A DNA stretch of 64,000 nt from Cynocephalus volans. Taxonomy: Eukaryota; Chordata; Mammalia; Dermoptera; Cynocephalidae. Each line of letters starts with the position of its first letter. Positions within the stretch are counted from its first letter, which is position 1. This document shows positions 10,503 to 20,905 of the stretch, one piece after another. The stretch covers positions 53,996,907-54,060,906 of the forward strand of contig NC_084463.1 of the NCBI RefSeq assembly GCF_027409185.1. Reading direction: 5' to 3'. A program made the position numbers and the translations under genes. A model generated the notes under the pieces. It was not told where the DNA came from and made no database searches. It saw only the letters and a list, made by a program, of their open reading frames with translations.

Positions 10503-12869
10503 CAACAGACAATACACAATGCCCTGTCCAGTTTACTGATGCACAACACTGTGACATGTAATAAGAAAATCTTCTGGTTTTAAGTACTGTTTTGTGGCAC
10601 TTTGTTATGGAGCAGACAATTGGAACACTGGAAAGATCACTAGAGACTATAGGTAGTACCTTGACTTGAAACATGGAGTGTGAAGATTTAGATTGATTAT
10701 TAGATTAAAAATAAATGAATAAAGAGCATTTCACATTTCATTTTAGATCTCAAGGTAATAATCGTGAATGTAAAATACTCACTTAATTAGGTTCTAACTT
10801 TTTGTTTTTAAGCAACTATTAGCTATAGCTCTAGTCCATAAACATAGTTATGACTGATACACACATCCAGTTATTCTATTAATTTTTAAGTGAATACCTC
10901 AAATAGGAGAACTAAATACAATCTGTAAGAGATTTTGAAAATATGACAGGCCTTTTTGAACTACAAACATAAAACTACAAATTAATAAACACTACAGATA
11001 GAATAGCTAACAAGTTTATAAAAGCAAAAGGAACAATTTATGAAAATGTATGCTTCCTATTTTTATTCTTTACCCATCTTTTTACTGACCCTGGCTTAAT
11101 GTCCCACTAACTCCTGAAGGCTTCCTCCTTGTGGACTCCTAAGGATGTCACCATATGCTGGATAGACACACAAATTGAACATCATCAAAACTTTGAGGTT
11201 TTGCCCAAAATGACATTTCCAATGTAACAAAGTTACTATGTTCGTTTCTAAGCACCAACAGCTTCTCCCCCTATTTTGTCACTGTAATGAAACAAACAAA
11301 AGTAGCAGAACTTAACACCAGATGAGATTAGACCCAAGAAACAGGGAGGAGTCCAGGAGAAATCCCATTTTAGTGGTTTTCAATTTGGATTTGTTCAGAT
11401 TGAGATATAGCTACAAAGAAGCATTCAACAGAGTTCAACCTATGGTCAAAAGGCTGCGGAAGGGGTACAATTTGGACAAAAATATGAGTATAAACTAAAG
11501 AGGGCTGAATCACTCAAGAAGAATTACACAGTGAGAGAACAGAGCCCAGGATGGAGCACCTGGATGAGCTTGTTAAGGAGAAGCAAGTAGAAGAATTCAG
11601 GGGAAAGGAGAGAAAACCATCAGTGAGGGTGTGATAGAGCCAATGCAGAAGCATTTCCAGGAAATGATCAAAAACAGTAGTTTCAAATATGGCAGAAGAT
11701 TCAAGTTAGGCAAAGACTAGGGAATAGTCAATGGATTTGGTTACAATTTATAATTCCAGGTTTTATCCTTGAATCAACTATAACTTTCCAAAAGCTGTCT
11801 GAGGCCACACTATATTAGTAATTCCAGAAAAACCTTAATAAGTGAGTTGTGCTTTAGCATTAGGTAACCATTTCCACTGCAGAACACTGAAAGTGTTTAT
11901 TTCCAGATTGGTAGTGAAAAACTTTCCACCACATCACCTATGTGACCAATGAAGATGATGTTTCAGAATTTGGTGCCAGCAAGTCTTAATGTTCCAGGAG
12001 AACTTAGCATGCTCTCTGCTCAGGTTCCATTCCAGTCATGTCACAAATGTAACTGCCCTTTTGCCATGACATCAGAAAGATCAGAGACAAATTTGCACTT
12101 AATTTAGACAATTTTAAAGTCTTATGCGTATATTTACATGTCTACTTTAACTTAATTATGTACATTTTCTTCAAGCTCATTTGTACTTATTTCTACATTT
12201 CCATCCATTTAATTTGTGGATCCCATGAAGTTCATAAAATGTAATGTAAAACAAAGTGAGGAATAAATAAGCAAATGACTCACCAGCAATTTATTCAATT
12301 TTCATTGCTTTTGAAAATGCACAGAGAACTCTGGAAGCATAGATGGGAAAGAAAAGTAATAGAGTGAATCAAGGAGAAAACTAGTGTGGCTTAATCTCAG
12401 ATTTCTTGCCCAAAACTCTCCACATATGAGCTGGAAAAGACAAAGGGGAAAAAAACCCTCCCTGTAGAAGAACAGTCCTTTAGGCCTCAAGAAGGGGCAA
12501 CAAACACCCCATTAAAGATACAGCTACAAGTACATTAATTGGTAGAGATTAGACATACAATTTATTTTTGGTTTAATAAAAACATATATTACCTATTAGT
12601 TTAAAAAACTTTAATGTTACTTTCAAGATATACTTCGGTAATTTAAATCAAAGGAAAAACACATTATGTCTTCACTAAGACTAACGTTATAAATATATAT
12701 TTAGGTTTTATTAACAATTTTCCTATGAATATGGGGATTCCACATAGCACTCCATGTAACTGTTTTCAATACAACATATCTTGTTTTTACATACCTAAAG
12801 ATCTGGGATCTTGCCACCCAACATTTCTTTTCCATCATTATACAGAAAAAAAATGTACATAACGTAGAT
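10503..12869. other. Unassigned AT-rich single-copy DNA
   Basis: No recognised gene, tRNA or repeat. Short open pieces at 12,302-12,490 (minus) have no coding character. The whole stretch lacks a counterpart in copy B. Confidence 0.35.
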
Positions 12870-13366
12870 TTCTTGTGGTACACTCTTCCAGGAAGGTTGC
12901 CCAGTGACAGGTCTCCCTGTATCCAAGCCCTCATATAGTAAGTTCCAACAATGAAGTGGACTTTGTCATGACAAAGTGATGTGACTTGCTTGGGCCAATG
13001 GCACATCAGAAAATGTCATGCAAACACAGGTTTGAAAAGCACTTGCCCCTGGTGCTTGCTTTCTGGAACACAGTCATACTGTGAAGAAACCTGGAGCTAA
13101 CCTGTTGGAGACACAGTGCCTAGCCAGGACTCAGTAGAAACCACAAGATATGTGAGTGAAGCCATCTTGAACCAACCAGCCTCAGTTAAGTCACCAGAAG
13201 GCTAAAGCCTCATTCGTAATCCAGGCAACACCAGCATAAAAACTGCCCACCTGAATCCACCCTAAAATGTGGATCCAGAGAACTTGAAGAAAATAAGATG
13301 GCTGGGTTTTCTTTAAGCCATTAAGTTTTGGTTAGTTTCTTACACAGCAAATGCTAACTCATACAT
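12870..13366 (+). mobile_element. MaLR LTR (MLT1-like), shared with copy B
   Basis: Ends TTAAGCCATTAAGTTTTGG and AAATGCTAACTCATAC, typical of MLT1 3' parts. It aligns with 36,870-37,288, including AGTGAAGCCATCTTGAACCA in both. An open piece on the minus strand (12,701-13,006) is a by-product of the LTR. Confidence 0.65.
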
Positions 13367-14914
13367 ATAAGCCCCCAGAACTCAGTATGTCTTTAATTAA
13401 ATTATGTGCGGGAGAAAGTCTTAAATTACACATCAAGTACAATAAATACTTCACGACCACACATACGATTTTGTAAATCACAATTAATGTCAACTGGATG
13501 GACTTTAGTGAGGTTGATAGAGACCATGTGAATCATAAAATGTAATTGTTTGCAATCAACGAACTATGTTTTAAGTTTCACATCATTAAAAAAAGTCCAT
13601 TTACTTTATAAAAATAAAACATAAATAGAATCTGTCACTAGTAAGTGAACGTTGTACTGTATTTTACCTACATTTAAGACATTGGTTTAAATTAGATGTG
13701 GGAGGGGGCCTAAAAAAAGCAGAGGTGGAACACTCTCCAATTTTCCCATTTTAAATAATGTTAATAGGTTGATAATATTTGTCTGCAGAATTTATAATTT
13801 TCAAGAACAAATTACTGACATTAAGTAAAAAATGTTTTTGTTATTTACCTTTTGAGGCCACATAATCCACAAAAACTGTTGGGGACAAAAAAGGATATGA
13901 ATGTTTAAGGCAAGGTACGCTCAAGCAATGTTTCTTCTAAACTGACTTCAGCATCACATAAATAATCTCAAAGTAAACAAACACCGCTTTAAATTAAGTG
14001 TAGCAAAATGGAGAATACTAGCCAAAAAATTCAGGATACCTAACATCTACAAATCATATGACCCTGAGCAATTCACAACTCCTCAAATCCATTTTTTAAA
14101 AATAGCTTGGCAAATCCTTACTAAACTACCAGGAAGAACTTTCAGGATAGAGGGAGCATCCGCATATTTCTACATGCCAAATTTGGTGATAGGCTGGGCT
14201 TGAGAGAGCCCAGACACTGGGAACAACGAGGGAAGATTGAAGGAATGGGAGTGTGTTCAGAGAGCACTGCAGACAGATCCTCTCAGCTGTGACAGGTTAT
14301 TCCTGCACCCCCAACCACACCTCAATCCCCGTCAAATAAAAAACATTTCATAGTTCCTTGCCTGTCCTTCTTAATCAAACTCACCTCTACCTTCTAAAAG
14401 TGACACAAAACCTTCCAATATCACCCAGTCTCTGACAGATATTGAATGAGGTCTTTTCAGCCAGATCTTGTGCACTCTAGGGAGAGGAAACAATAATGGC
14501 TTGGACTAGGCAAAGTTAGGATCTTCACCTTACTGGGACTCTCTTGCCTCTGCTCTGAAGCAGTATTGAGGGGTGTTCTCCCAGGTGGGATTCCTATTCA
14601 TAGGGCACCCTCCTTCAAACTCTGTCATACCTCCCTTACTCCAATGAAAACTGGACCATTATCCAGTATCCCAACCTCCCTCCTAGAAGTCACTGTCCCT
14701 GGGAACTACGTCTGGTATAAACTTCTGTAAACTAAAACCAGGAGTGCTAGGCAGGCTACACAGTGAACGAGGGACCAGAAACTTCGGTTGCTGAAGAGAC
14801 ACCAAGAAACCCCTCAAATACAACTGCCACACAGTAAGACTTGAACAGCACACGTCGCAATTATTTCTCTGTGAATTTTGGGAAGTATTCCACTCGTATC
14901 GTTAATCCACTCTG
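13367..14914 (+). repeat. Non-repeat DNA shared with copy B
   Basis: Colinear with 37,300-39,270. Shared landmarks include GTTGTACTGTATTTTA, TCTGCAGAATTTAT, GAGCACTGCAGACAGATCCT (GAGCGCACTGTAGACAGATC in B), TAATGGCTTGG and GAAGAGACACCAAG. No open frame is kept in both copies, so there is no sign of a coding exon. This is the best place to measure the age of the duplication. Confidence 0.75.
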
Positions 14915-15290
14915 CTGGGAAAATAGAATAATTTAATCAGGTCCCCTCGCCTTAGATCCAGTTGGGGGTGGTGCAGTGCATTCTTTGTAAGTAAGTTGTG
15001 TGTGGGTGGAGTTAGTGCATATGCGCCGCGCAGTGACTTGGCTGGCAGTGACTGCCTTGGGTGTCCGCTCTGCACAGCCATGCTGCCCACCTATGGTTCC
15101 AAGGACCTTTTTGCCAGTTACCGAGCTCGGAGACCTGCCTGTGAGGGGTCTGGTGACCCAGCCTGGCGTGTGAAGGGTTCGCAACCCAGTCTGTGAACGG
15201 GCTTGAGGGGTCTGCGAGCTCCAGACCCAGCCCCAGCTCGACAATTGTCCCACTTGGCAGGATTACAGGCAGGTAAAAGAACTTGACATG
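14915..15290 (+). mobile_element. LTR-related insertion present only in copy A
   Basis: About 370 bases interrupt the duplicated sequence, which is continuous near 39,265 in copy B. The part at 15,100-15,240 (TGTGAGGGGTCTGGTGACCC and TTCCAAGGACCTTTTTGCC) matches the 3' end of the LTR at 20,456-20,905. After it, GGCAGGATTACAGGCAGGTAA resembles that ERV's internal start (21,045-21,070). I read it as a partial copy of the same ERV family: LTR end plus leader. Confidence 0.55.
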
Positions 15291-15429
15291 CTGCTGTTAC
15301 AGATGGCTAAAGTGATGTCACATAGGTTAGTAACAGACCCCAAGGCAGGGCTAGAATACGAACTCACACGCACACCTCCCGCCCACGCTGTCTGCAGACC
15401 CCACCTTCATCCCCTTCCCCATTTTGGAC

Positions 15430-15840
15430 TCATTCACACCATTCAAAGAGCTTCCGAACAAGCTTCTGCACCACTGGAAGCGCAGACCCAGCCTCCTGGC
15501 GGCGGACCATCTCCTCACAAAGCAACTGTTGAAAGAACGGCCGCGGGCCCCTTCCCCAGCCCAGGAGCCTGCGGACCCCGAGGCTCATGCCGCCCACGCC
15601 GCCCGGCCCCTGCGGCGCTCTCACCGGCACGTCGGCCCCCGCCTGTCTGCGGCCCAGCCACGTTTCTGCTCCAAGTGCTGGGACACTCTTCTGTCCCTGG
15701 GTCCCCACTTTCACCCTCACACCGATCTTCAGAGAGGCAGAGTGTAACTGCACTCCAAGCAGCATGGGGACCGCCACCGGGTCTGGAAGCTCGGAGAGAA
15801 GGACGGCAGGAGTGGCAGAGGTGCCCATGCGCAGGAGCAA
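15430..15840 (-). other. 136-codon open frame in the CpG island, not recognised
   Basis: Overlapping open frames exist on both strands here (plus strand 15,288-15,872; minus strand 15,430-15,840 and 15,515-15,859). This is expected in GC-rich DNA where stop codons are rare. I recognise no domain, signal peptide or splice-supported exon. The paralogous region at 39,300-39,850 does not keep the frame in register. A first exon or a non-coding promoter transcript remains possible but unsupported. Confidence 0.15.
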
Positions 15841-15960
15841 CCCAGAAAGCCCTGCCCATAGTCCCGTGCTGATGACGTCACTGGACGGTGCGACTCCGTT
15901 TGCCTCGAGACACTGAGGGTCTCTGCCTGAAACCGGAGGAGGAAGATCTGCTGGTTTTCC
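15480..15960. promoter_or_regulatory. CpG island, candidate promoter or former promoter
   Basis: The only dense CpG cluster outside transposons: CpGs recur every few bases through GGCGGCGG, GGCCGCGGGCC, GCCGCCCACGCCGCCCGG and CACCGGCACGTCGG. The paralog at 39,300-39,945 has lost many of these CpGs. In a mammal, retained CpGs imply low germline methylation at copy A. Which gene, if any, it served is not visible in this window. The CRE-like site at 15,873 lies in its 3' part. Confidence 0.6.
15873..15880. promoter_or_regulatory. Perfect CRE palindrome TGACGTCA
   Basis: TGACGTCA is the consensus site for CREB/ATF dimers, which typically act close to CpG-island start sites. The duplicated positions read TGACTTCA at 39,862-39,869 and, on the minus strand of the inverted spacer, TGATGTCA at 46,467-46,474, so only copy A keeps the CpG. 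Binding is inferred from the motif alone. Confidence 0.5.
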
Positions 15961-16160
15961 CAGCAGGGAGCCCTGTTACCAGGAGACCAGGACCTGACGG
16001 ATCTGGACTGGTCTGTATCCACGGTTCCAGGGAGGTGGAATTCTGGTTCTTTATTAAATCCTGGGTTGACAACCTGGGACACTGTGGGAATAATCGGGAA
16101 ATTCGAACGTGGGCCAATTAGTTGATGATATTAATAAATAACTTTTTAAAAGTTCTGAAT

Positions 16161-17334
16161 AGGTTTTGCTGTTGTAGAACCCACGTCTACTTTGTACAGA
16201 TGCATTCTAAAGCAGTAAAAATCAAATTTGTTAAGAAACAGAAAATTAATATGGTAACTCTTCCAACCCATTAAAAGTTGTTCTCACCCATTAATTTGTG
16301 AGTCTTCAATGGATTATATATTTCAAAGTTGGAAAAACGTGTGTATAAACTGTTATAAAATAGCAGAGTCATAGAGTAGGTGCCCTCGATAATACTGCCC
16401 AATTACACTAACAGTGTCTCGTAATTATATGCTCAGAAATTTCCACATCCATCCCCGTATCTACCTATCATATCTTCAGTTATTTGTGTGTGTGTGGGGG
16501 GGGTTGCTTATTTGTTTTGATATTTGTGTGTGTGATGGACCCAAACTTTGCCTTTCCTTTCCAGATTTCTGCCACGAAGTAGGCAAGGAGTTCTGCAGAA
16601 GGGTTTTTCACAGATCCAGCTATCACTGAAGTTCTTCAAACACGGAAACGCCTAGCTTCAGTGATCATGGGTCATCTGGGCACCAGTGACGAAATCTGGC
16701 GTGAAAAGAGGTTAAGTTTGGGGGTAGTTGGACGAAGTGTGTGAGAGGCTGCCCTCTTGATCAAGACTTTTCCGTGCTTTTTTTTTTTTTTTTTTTCTTT
16801 TTTTTCCTTTTTCTTTTTTCTTTTCCTAATGTATGCTCAGCCTTGTTCAAATCCCTATATCTTCTCTGGTTCAACAATTGACCCCTCAGTGACTCTATTC
16901 TGCAAATCCTGGCAATTCAGCCTTGATCTTTCCAGAGCTCTTTGGCTCAGACTTTGGAATCCCTAGCCTTCCTCCCTCAGATTTATAGATTCTAGGTGTC
17001 TCTCTTTAACACATGTTGGTAAATCTGGGATCTTTTAAATACAGGGTGATTGGCAGGGGTTGGGTGAAGGAAATCAGTGCCTTAGTTATTCTGCCCTCTG
17101 AGATATGGATTGTAATTTCTTCTTTGTGGGTCTCAGTCTTCTATCCATAGAAATGGAGACAGTAATACACATTTAGATATGTAGACCTCACCCAGAACCC
17201 ACATGTAATACTTGTAACATAAAGGCCAAGAATGAAAATTCTTTCTTCCCCCTATGAAGGTAAAGTCCTCAGAACCAAAGATAGGAGGCCCAGGAATGAT
17301 ATCTGGGTGTTTCCAACACTAATCATGTATTGCA
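16161..17334. other. Unassigned DNA with T-rich tract
   Basis: No recognised gene or repeat. A T-rich tract lies at 16,778-16,826 and a GTGTG-rich piece at 16,485-16,535. There is no partner in copy B. Confidence 0.3.
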
Positions 17335-17571
17335 GTTTTTCAGTATTCAAGTTTATACTTTTTGTTGTTGTTGTTAAAGTTATTCCTACATCTTTTACTT
17401 TTGATTCTATTGCAACTAAAATTATTTCATTAATTTCCTTTATGTATTATTTCGTATGTACAGAAATGCAATTGCTTTTGTATATTGATCTTCTGTTAAT
17501 TTCCTGAACTTGTTTATTAATTTTAGTAGTTTTTAGTGAATTCCTTCCAATTTTCTAAATACAAGATTATG
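17335..17571 (-). mobile_element. Antisense L1 fragment
   Basis: T-rich strand with the TTTACTTTTGATTCTATTGC and TTAATTTCCTGAACTTG style of antisense L1 ORF2. It is short and closed in all frames. Confidence 0.45.
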
Positions 17572-17622
17572 CCACCAAGGTTTAGGGCTCAGATCTCCAC
17601 ACCAGCCAGCAGCCAAAAAGGA

Positions 17623-17689
<67 letters not shown>
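17572..17689 (+). repeat. SINE 3' half followed by a (CA)n microsatellite
   Basis: Bases 17,572-17,625 match the second half of the tRNA-Ile SINE (CACCAAGGTTTAGGGCTCAG, ACACCAGCCAGCAGCC). Bases 17,626-17,687 are about 30 CA units interrupted only near the start. The microsatellite probably grew from the SINE tail. Confidence 0.85.
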
Positions 17690-18057
17690 TCCTTTCAAGA
17701 TTATGTCATCTGCGACTGTTAAGAGGGTGGGAAATCCTATTATGGTAATTGAAAGGTGGAGCCTTGAAGAGATGATTAGATTGTAAGACATGCTGTGATG
17801 AATGGATTAAAAATGGTGGTCAGGAGTGTGGTATAGAGGGCTTTAAAAGGAGACTGAATGAGCAGGTTAGTCTTTCTCTCTCTCTGCTTCCATCAGCTTG
17901 CAATATGAGACCCCTGGGTCACTGTCACCACCACCAGATGTGTTCCTTGGACTTTGGACTTCTCAGCCTCACAAACTCTAAGCAATAAATTTTGTTTCCT
18001 CTATAAATTACCCAGTTTCAGGTATTCTGTTATAAGTGACAGAAATGGACTAAAACA
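17690..18057 (+). mobile_element. Solo LTR, MaLR (MST-like)
   Basis: Ends GTGACAGAAATGGACTAAAACA. It includes CAATAAATTTTGTTTCCTC (polyadenylation region) and ACCCAGTTTCAGGTATTCTG, the same 3' pattern as the LTR at 10,088-10,497. The 5' boundary is obscured by the CA repeat. Confidence 0.7.
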
Positions 18058-18120
18058 AGAAAACTCAAATGGATTCTATTTTTTTATTGGTATAGTTTTA
18101 TTTATTTATTTCTATATTTA

Positions 18121-18364
18121 TTTTGGTAGCTGGCCAGTACAGAGATCTGAACTCTTTTTTTTTTTTTTTTTTTTTTGTCTTTTTCGTGACCGGCACTCAG
18201 CCAGTGAGTGCACCGGCCAGTCCTATATAGGATCCGAACCCGCGGCGGGAGCATCGCCGCGCTGCCAGCGCAGCACGCTACCGAGTGCGCCACGGGCTCG
18301 GCCCTGAACTCTTGATCTTGGTGTTATAAGGCTGCACTTTGACCAGCTGAGCTAAACAACCAAC
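18121..18364 (-). mobile_element. tRNA-Ile SINE on minus strand, split by a second SINE
   Basis: The outer element reads GGTAGCTGGCCAGTACAGAG on the left and GACCAGCTGAGCTAAACAACC on the right. Its central part is interrupted at CTGAACTCT by the SINE at 18,156-18,303. The nesting gives relative ages. Confidence 0.85.
18156..18303 (-). mobile_element. Dimer-like SINE nested in a SINE, CTGAACTCT target duplication
   Basis: The minus-strand copy begins GGCCGAGCCCGTGGCGCACT and ends in a 24-base poly-A (seen as T on this strand). CTGAACTCT flanks it (18147-18155 and 18304-18312). CpGs such as GCGCGGCGATGCTCCCGCCG are nearly intact, so this is one of the youngest insertions in the window. Confidence 0.9.
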
Positions 18365-18789
18365 AAAAGGATTCTTTTTAAGTTCAAAGGATTTCTTTTC
18401 TTTCTTTTTGTCTCTCCCCACTTTTTAGATTTTCTTCATCATTAGCTTTCAGCACCTCTATTGTGATGTGTTTATTCTGTTTGCACTGCATTGAGATCCT
18501 GGGTGTGAATAAAAATGTTTTAGGTCCTTGAGACCTAAGCCATTTCCATGACTTTAAATATTTGATAGTTGTTTTTGTTTTTCTTAATAGTTTTTTTTTT
18601 TTTTTTTTTTGCTTTTTTTGGTTGTTATTGTTGTAATTTTCACTACTTTAACTAGAAAGTAGAGTCATGGAGCTCTTCACCCTGTTGTGGTAAAAATCCC
18701 TTTAGGAATCATATAATTTTAAACATTGCACACTGAGTGATGCATATACTCTTCCTGAGAATAAGACAGAAGAGTAGAGGTCAGTGGAG
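18365..18789. other. Unassigned T-rich DNA
   Basis: T-rich, with a T tract at 18,588-18,611. No recognised element or open frame. Confidence 0.3.
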
Positions 18790-20063
18790 TCATTGTCTCC
18801 AAAATCCTGATTAGAGAGTATTTGGAGAGCACCCAACCCAGACAGAGCTCAGTGGAGAGAACCTACTCCAAATGGGGAGCAGGGGACAGAGCTAAATCTA
18901 GATGAAGTACCTCCTCAGCATTTTTAAATAGGCCTCTGAAATGTTTCCCAGCTTTATGGAATCTTAGATCATCCCCGTTACTGCAGTCTTCATCCTCTGC
19001 ATCCATGCACGGTCTTGCAGTGCTTGTGGGGGGCTGCATTTATCTACATACTCTGGGGTACGTGTATGTATAAGAATTTCTTAATCTCTCTTTGTTTCTC
19101 TCTCCATTGCTCCCTCTTCTCCACAACTCTGCCTTGCAAATTTCTGTGGCCTCATTTCTCTGAATCTCCACTTGTCTTTTTAACTCACCTGTCTACATGA
19201 CTTCTTCCCTGTGTTCTGGAAAGCTGGAAAGATCATAAGACCAACCTGATTTAATTTTGTTATTTTTCGTTAATAAATAACTGGCTTATCTCAGTGGCTT
19301 CAGAGAAGATAATGTATTTCTTGCTCTCTTTCCCATGCAGGTTAAGGACGAGTGTTTGGTGCCCCACAGAGTGACTCAGGGACCTAGGCTAATCGTGGCA
19401 CTGCCATCTTATAGCTGCTCCATCTGGAGCACATTACAGGTTGGACACTGGTTTTGCATTACTAATATTCTGACTCTGGCTAACTACAAGGGAGCTTGGA
19501 AATGTAGAATGGAATATTTAGCACCATGGTTTTAAGACACTTGGCATGTATTGAGCCCACAACAGGAGATGTCTGCATTCCCAAAGCAATCCAGCACCCC
19601 CATTCTCAGCCCTTGAACAAGTGGCAAAGAGATCCGCTGTGGAAGATAAAGCTGCACATTAGTTAAATTGGTAAGGACATATTCTCATCATTAATATACT
19701 ATTGTACTAGAAAAATTACTGAAGTGAACTCACATTTGTACAAAGAAGACTGGGCATTTTGAAGAGTGTGAAAGAAAAGAGGGAAACCAGGGGCTCAGAG
19801 TCAAGGACATGAAAAAATTACAAAAGCAGGAAGGGGATTGGTTCATGGGAAACCCATCTGAGTTAACAACTGCTTCTTATGAAAAGTTAGGCTCCTGCCC
19901 TCCCACAGAGGCTGGGAGACAGGGGCCTATTTTCAGGTGTTGGCAGAAACAAATAGAAGAATCATTCTCAGCCTTTTGTTTGTTCAGGTAGACACTTTAA
20001 TGGGTGCTAGGGTCATACTCAAAGGGTAGATTCTTGAGCTGTTAGAAACTATTTTGGGTCCTA
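18790..20063 (+). repeat. Segmental duplication, copy A, right block
   Basis: Colinear with 58,445-60,108. Matching landmarks: ATTTCTGTGGCCTCATTTCT with ATTCCTGTGGCTGCATCTCT, GGTGCCCCACAGAG with GGTGCTCCACAAGG, AGGAGATGTCTGCATTCCCA in both, and TTCTTGAGCTGTTAGAAACTAT with AATCTTGAGCTGTTAGAAACTAT. Similarity stops abruptly after GTTAGAAACTAT in both copies, marking the right limit of the duplication. Short open pieces at 19,015-19,200 and 19,335-19,535 are not conserved as frames. Confidence 0.85.
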
Positions 20064-20455
20064 TCAAGATGACAGAATAGATGGTCCCCAGCTTCACCCT
20101 CTCCCATCATTTACAACTATTAAAAAGCAATGACTGCCAAGCTGGGGCTGCTAGAGCTCAGGGGAAGAGGAGAAGAGACAGTTCATGAAGGCAGGAAAAG
20201 CCACAATGAAAGAAAGAAACGATCGCTCTGACCATTTCAAGCCCCAACCACTTCGAAGCTGTCCCTGGTGAGCACGGAGAAAGAGCTGGCAAAAGCCGCA
20301 GCTGTGCCCTTCATATGAAGTTGCTTAGAGGCTGCAGGGAAGAAGAGGGCCTTGGTGGCCCCCAGACAAGCAAAACCACTAATAGGGTTCCTGTGAACCC
20401 ACATAGGAGGGAGGAGCCACACACACACCTTAAAAAAGGAGTGTTGGGAAAAGAT
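20064..20455 (+). mobile_element. Possible L1 5' end fragment
   Basis: The start, AAGATGACAGAATAGATGG followed by CCCAGCTTCACCCTCTCCC, resembles the opening of some mammalian L1 5' untranslated regions. No frame is open. It begins exactly at the limit of the duplication. Low certainty. Confidence 0.35.
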
Positions 20456-20905
20456 AGGAAAATGGCCAGGGCCCCTCGTCCAGAATCTTGCCAAGCATTT
20501 GATGTAAATATGCACGTGTGCCCAGGTGTTCCTTGGTTATTGTCTAATGTAATTGCGCGTGTGCACCCATGTGTCCTGGGTTATGGACTTAAGTATAAAG
20601 GATGGGTGGCTCTCATCTACAGAGCCCCCCACCCCTGGGATGCACCTGGGGGGGCCATGGGGAGGCCACTGCTGCTGCTGGAGGCTGTTGCTGCCAGAGC
20701 CCCCGGGACCTTCCATGAGGCCACTGCCCCCACTGGACCTGTAAGCTGCTGGGTAAGCTGCTGCCGCCATTGCTGAAGACTGAGCTCATGTCATCTGCCA
20801 ACAGCTCCCAGGATCTTTGCCAATTACCTAGCATGGACCTATATGTGAGGGGTCTGGTGACCCAGTCAGTACAATGGGTTTGAAGGGTCTGAGCTCTAGC
20901 CCTGA
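20456..20905 (+). mobile_element. ERV LTR, family shared with 15.1 kb and 59.2 kb
   Basis: Shares GTGCCCAGGTGTTCCTTGG, TCCCAGGA-TTT-CCAATTACCTAG and TACAATGGGTTTGAAGGGTC with the minus-strand LTR at 59,155-59,555. It ends AGCCCTGACA. TATA-like AAGTATAAAGGATGG lies at 20,592-20,606. A GCTGCTGCTGCTGG-rich stretch follows the TATA-like box. Family not determined. Confidence 0.65.

Larger units (their letters stand above)
6160..16160 (+). repeat. Segmental duplication, copy A, main block
   Basis: Colinear with 36,060-39,945 plus the inverted piece 46,498-46,170. Matching landmarks include L1 ORF2 pieces (6,160-6,515 with 36,060-36,400; 7,500-7,811 with 36,540-36,850), a MaLR LTR end (12,960-13,366 with 36,880-37,288), non-repeat DNA (13,400-14,900 with 37,320-39,270) and the GC-rich block (15,300-16,160 with 39,285-39,945 and the inverted spacer). 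By eye about four bases in five agree between indels. Copy A carries insertions lacking in B (6,523-7,025; 7,053-7,264; 14,915-15,290) and about 5 kb (7,840-12,950) missing from B. Confidence 0.85.

Noticed and set aside
15288..15872. 194-codon plus-strand open frame in the GC-rich block
   Set aside because: Several overlapping frames are open on both strands, as expected from GC content. The frame is not kept in the duplicated copy and shows no known domain.
17626..17687. (CA)n run as a regulatory element or CRISPR-like array
   Set aside because: It is a simple dinucleotide microsatellite grown from a SINE tail; there are no spacers.
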